Positions 21,250 to 22,886 of a stretch of 22,886 bases of DNA are shown here, one piece after another. The notes below the pieces were generated by a model. The model was given only the letters and a program-made list of their open reading frames with translations, had not been told where the DNA came from and searched no databases. How positions within the stretch are numbered: position 1 is the stretch's first letter; every line of letters begins with the position of its first letter. The position numbers were made by a program, and so were the translations under genes. The stretch is from positions 1 to 22,886 of the IMG/VR virus record IMGVR_UViG_3300043775_000535; one strand, given 5' to 3'. The DNA comes from a virus.

Positions 21250-21263
21250 TATCGTTACCGATA
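21250..21263 (+). promoter_or_regulatory. Dyad TATCG-N4-CGATA at the head of the replication operon
   Basis: TATCGTTACCGATA, the only copy read on the plus strand. The arms TATCG/CGATA are intact while the centre (TTAC) breaks the inner pairing. The change falls in the centre only, consistent with a 5-bp stem or half-site being what is conserved. It is followed by AAAAATATTG, much like the sequence after the portal copy, but no gene begins here. Confidence 0.62.
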
Positions 21264-21282
21264 AAAATATTGTAAAAAAGAT

Positions 21283-21311
21283 TTGACACTATCACTAGAT
21301 GTAGTAGTGTC
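21283..21311 (+). promoter_or_regulatory. Candidate promoter inside an inverted repeat
   Basis: TTGACA (21283-21288), 16-nt spacer, TAGTGT (21305-21310). The two boxes lie within a perfect 7-bp inverted repeat GACACTA (21285-21291) / TAGTGTC (21305-21311). This could be an operator over a promoter for the replication genes, or an RNA stem that happens to look like a promoter. Confidence 0.45.
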
Positions 21312-21316
21312 TGTCT

Positions 21317-21353
21317 TGTACGAGCAATCGTGCCTTCGGGGTGAGAGCCGAAG
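21317..21353 (+). ncRNA. Two short hairpins in the replication-operon leader
   Basis: GTACGA-GCAA-TCGTGC (21318-21333) makes a 6-bp stem (one G-U pair) closed by a GNRA-type GCAA loop. Directly after, CTTCGG-GGTGAGAG-CCGAAG (21334-21353) makes a 6-bp stem. Neither has a T-run, so they are not terminators. They form the 5' part of a leader that ends in the three-way junction at 21389-21455. No known riboswitch family is recognised. Confidence 0.45.
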
Positions 21354-21386
21354 AAAAGTCAGGAGTTAAATTAACAAATAAAATAT

Positions 21387-21464
21387 ATGATCCCTTGTGG
21401 TGGTAAACCACTCTCATGCGTCAGTTGCCGCTTCCTGTCGCCATCACAAGGGATCGCCTTTTAA
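21387..21464 (+). CDS. Possible 25-residue leader peptide with CxxC
   Basis: ATG at 21387 to TAA at 21462-21464 would encode MIPCGGKPLSCVSCRFLSPS followed by QGIAF. It has three cysteines, two in a CVSC pair. The AGGAG at 21361-21365 is 21 nt before the ATG, too far for normal use, but the A-rich leader AACAAATAAAATAT just before ATG matches other starts here. The stop is 2 nt before the next ATG (21467), so reading it would reinitiate downstream. The whole ORF overlaps the three-way-junction fold, so it may be an attenuator peptide or chance. Confidence 0.35.
   Translation: MIPCGGKPLSCVSCRFLSPSQGIAF
21389..21455 (+). ncRNA. Potential three-way-junction RNA before the replication genes
   Basis: P1: GATCCCTTGTG (21389-21399) with CACAAGGGATC (21445-21455), 11 perfect pairs. 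P2: GTGG/CCAC (21400-21403, 21408-21411) with loop TAAA. P3: GCGTCAG (21418-21424) with CTGTCGC (21435-21441), 6 of 7 pairs. The junction is closed by TCTCAT and CAT. It ends 11 nt before the next gene's ATG. P1 is followed by GCCTTTTAAA, only four Ts. It may be a regulatory leader (cis element) or a small RNA; no family match is recognised by eye. Confidence 0.5.
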
Positions 21465-21466
21465 AT

Positions 21467-21781
21467 ATGAAAAGATATGACGATTGCCCAATAATGTTAA
21501 AAAATGGGATAATGATTAAACGCAAAATAATTCGCATCGGTGGATTGACTCCGTTGCAGCAAACATTATTAGCATATATTGAAAATTGGGATAGAGGGTG
21601 CGTAAATGATAAGGATTATTTAGCATTTATTTTTAATGTATCAAAAAAACGTATAAATTTGGCATTAGATATTTTAGCAGCTCAAAAATTTATCTATGCT
21701 GAAAAGAATTGCGATGAAGTAAAAATATTCTGCAACGTAAATTACATCAATGATGTTTATGGAAAGGGAATTGAAGTATGA
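21467..21781 (+). CDS. Small winged-helix-like replication-module protein
   Basis: 104 residues from ATG at 21467 (MKRYDDCPIMLKNGIMIKRK...). An in-frame ATG at 21416 would add 17 residues but lies inside the three-way-junction fold. Residues ~25-80 (LTPLQQTLLAYIENWDRGCV-NDKDYLAFIFNV-SKKRINLALDILAAQKFIYA) fit a small winged helix with a recognition helix SKKRINLALDIL. It probably binds DNA or partners the O-like protein. The stop overlaps the next start by 4 nt (ATGA). Short and without a firm family, so the role is inferred from context. Confidence 0.72.
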   Translation: MKRYDDCPIMLKNGIMIKRKIIRIGGLTPLQQTLLAYIENWDRGCVNDKDYLAFIFNVSKKRINLALDILAAQKFIYAEKNCDEVKIFCNVNYINDVYGKGIEV

Positions 21782-22506
21782 ACGAAAAGAATGAACGTAT
21801 TTTTCGCGGTGTTTGGGTTCCTGTAGAAATATGGGAATCTCAATCTTTGTCGTGGATGGAGAAATGTTTATGGGCAGAAATTAGTTCACTTGGAACTGAG
21901 GAAAAGCCATGTTTTGCAAGCAATGGTTATCTTGCAAAAATGTTTCACAGCACAGAGTCAAGTATTTCAAATATGATTTCAAAATTAAGGTCATTAAAGA
22001 TGATTAAACAAATTTCATATGATGGTAGAAATAGAAAGATTCTTGCTGTTCTACCAAACATGACTTCATCCACAGGTGAAGTCAGAGTTCACTCACAGGT
22101 GAAGTCTGACTCAACCCACAAGTGCAATCAGACTCAATCTGTAGATGAACTCAGACTCAACCCACAGGTGAACATAGATACTAGGGTAGATACTAGTAGA
22201 GATACTAAAGGAGAATTATCTCTTAATCTCTTAAATTTTCAGCAACGAGCAAACCAACTTCTCGGAAGACGCGATACTACAAACTGGACACCGAAAGAAA
22301 TAAAGGCAGCTAAACCCAACCTAGATACTTGTGAAGAAGACTGGAAGTTACTCGAAACATTCTATTCCAAACGAAGCGAAAAAGACGTTTACACTCGCCG
22401 TTCAATGGAAACGCTACTTAACAACTGGTTTGGCGAGATAGACAAGGCTCGCTCTTATAAAGAGCGTGAGAATGGTATAGGTTTTATTAACAATAATACA
22501 TTTTAA
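21778..22506 (+). CDS. O-like replication initiator (winged helix)
   Basis: 242 residues. Residues ~22-92 (LSWMEKCLWAEISSLG ... ASNGYLAKMFHSTESSISNM ... SKLRSLKMIKQISYDGRNRK) match the HTH_36-type winged helix of phage O-like and DnaD/DnaT-like replication proteins. Residues 98-136 are encoded by five 23-bp iterons and look low in structure (Ser/Thr/Val/Asp); DTRVDTSRDTKG (134-145) is encoded by three 12-bp repeats. The C-terminal ~80 residues (FQQRANQLLGRRDTTNWTPK ... RRSMETLLNNWFGEIDKARS) resemble the helicase-interacting tail. As in lambda, the initiator gene carries its own origin. A DnaB-type helicase gene follows 16 bp later. Confidence 0.85.
   Translation: MNEKNERIFRGVWVPVEIWESQSLSWMEKCLWAEISSLGTEEKPCFASNGYLAKMFHSTESSISNMISKLRSLKMIKQISYDGRNRKILAVLPNMTSSTGEVRVHSQVKSDSTHKCNQTQSVDELRLNPQVNIDTRVDTSRDTKGELSLNLLNFQQRANQLLGRRDTTNWTPKEIKAAKPNLDTCEEDWKLLETFYSKRSEKDVYTRRSMETLLNNWFGEIDKARSYKERENGIGFINNNTF
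22071..22185. repeat. Five 23-bp iterons, probable replication origin
   Basis: Units begin at 22071, 22094, 22117, 22140 and 22163, exactly 23 bp apart. The core is CACAGGTGAA (variants CACAAGTGCA, TGTAGATGAA), followed by a spacer with TCAGACTCAA in the middle units. Because 23 is not a multiple of 3 the encoded protein is not repetitive, so selection is at DNA level. The array lies in the O-like initiator gene, as the lambda iterons lie in gene O, and would bind that initiator. Confidence 0.88.
22177..22212. repeat. Three 12-bp tandem repeats beside the iterons
   Basis: GATACTAGGGTA, GATACTAGTAGA and GATACTAAAGGA run head to tail, overlapping the last iteron's tail. They share GATACTA at each start. 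The period is in frame and gives DTRV-DTSR-DTKG. They join the iterons to the A/T-rich stretch. Confidence 0.8.
22213..22240. other. A/T-rich stretch with 8-bp tandem repeat (possible unwinding element)
   Basis: Next to the 12-bp repeats lies an A/T-rich stretch with two copies of ATCTCTTA in tandem (22218-22225, 22226-22233), then AATTTT. Order iterons, short repeats, A/T-rich region matches the lambda origin, where the A/T-rich part opens first. Confidence 0.6.
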
Positions 22507-22522
22507 TAACAAAATCCTTCTA

Positions 22523-22886
22523 ATGAAAAAGACACCACTAATGAAAGTAGTCCCAATAGCCACCAAAAGCGAAGCGGCAGCGTTAGCTTTAATCGCAATA
22601 GACAGAAACATCCTCGCGCAACAAACGTGGGAGGTGGATTATTTCGCCCTGCCGCCCCACAGGAAGGTTTTTACCGCACTCCAAGGGGTTCACCAGCGGA
22701 CAGGGGCTTGTTGCCCGTTTTCTGCCATTGCTGAGTTAGAAGCTACAGGCGAGATCGAAGCGGCTGGAGGAGAGAACGAAGTCCATGAGATTCTTTCTAC
22801 CATGAAGATTGCTTCTGGGAAGGTCTGTCAAGATATGGCGGATGATTACCGCAAGCAGTTAGTCAGAAACAAAGGATACCGCGATG
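22523..22886 (+). CDS. dnaB-like: DnaB-type replicative helicase, N-terminal part (runs off right edge)
   Basis: From ATG at 22523 to the right edge, 121 codons and open. After a short tail (MKKTPLMKVVPIATKSEAAA) come LALIAIDRNILAQQTWEVDY-FALPPHRKVFTALQGVHQRT ... SAIAELEATGEIEAAGGENE-VHEILS. This follows the DnaB N-terminal domain pattern 'E..LLG.LL.D.......V....DF....HR.IF.A...L...G.......LA..LE..G....GG..YL..L'. The ATPase domain lies beyond the window. The second in-frame ATG at 22541 is a possible start. It sits 16 bp after the O-like gene, the usual initiator-helicase order. Confidence 0.82.
   Translation, partial: MKKTPLMKVVPIATKSEAAALALIAIDRNILAQQTWEVDYFALPPHRKVFTALQGVHQRTGACCPFSAIAELEATGEIEAAGGENEVHEILSTMKIASGKVCQDMADDYRKQLVRNKGYRD

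Noticed and set aside
21389-21455. tRNA or rho-independent terminator
   Set aside because: The 11-bp stem with two inner stems has no anticodon arm, TTCGA loop or CCA-like end, and only four Ts follow the stem.
1-22886. Integrase, attachment site or toxin-antitoxin/defence system
   Set aside because: No recombinase motif, att-like core or recognised defence domain is visible; the Xre regulator alone does not show lysogeny.

Overview
The window is a piece of a tailed double-stranded DNA phage (Caudoviricetes). It holds a portal, a coiled-coil scaffold, a probable major capsid protein, a large terminase, a lysis cassette, many tail-fibre or tailspike genes, and the start of a replication module (an O-like winged-helix protein followed by a DnaB-type helicase). 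No integrase, tape measure or tail-tube gene is visible, so tail type and lifestyle stay open. The host cannot be named. Most structural genes lack a Shine-Dalgarno sequence and have an A-rich 'TAAAAT' leader just before ATG. One virion-region gene carries autotransporter-associated beta-strand (PATR) repeats, which are common in Verrucomicrobia, Planctomycetes and Proteobacteria. Both points fit a non-model, probably aquatic host, but this is inference.

Layout. From 1 to 17966 everything reads leftwards. In transcription order: a 129-aa CxxC protein, portal, an 81-aa protein, scaffold, a strong terminator, a structured 190-nt leader, the probable major capsid protein, a 204-aa decoration-like protein, two small proteins sharing a 30-residue repeat, four fibre proteins, a 473-aa fibre with a YadA-like glycine-rich head, and an 81-aa protein. 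Then come four tightly overlapping lysis genes (two holin-like proteins, a small lipoprotein and a YkuD-like cell-wall enzyme). Last are a collagen-like fibre, a PATR-repeat protein, three small fibre proteins, and two tailspikes that share a beta-helix entry motif (the second runs off the left edge). The large terminase (17991-19844) is on the opposite strand, diverging from the portal side. A short leftward cluster follows (Xre-type regulator, a 74-aa protein, HNH endonuclease, a 75-aa protein; 19874-20808). From 20871 the rightward early and replication genes run off the right edge.

Most notable signals: (1) a repeated dyad TATCG-N4-CGATA, found seven times, always outside or at the very end of genes, just upstream of the portal, one small virion gene and three fibre genes, in the capsid leader, and at the head of the replication operon. 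It looks like a phage-wide operator or RNA hairpin. (2) Five iterons at an exact 23-bp period inside the O-like gene, followed by three 12-bp repeats and an A/T-rich stretch: a lambda-style replication origin. (3) A potential three-way-junction RNA overlapping a 25-codon leader ORF directly before the replication genes. (4) Divergent promoters with overlapping -35 boxes that predict leaderless or near-leaderless mRNAs for the regulator and the first early gene.
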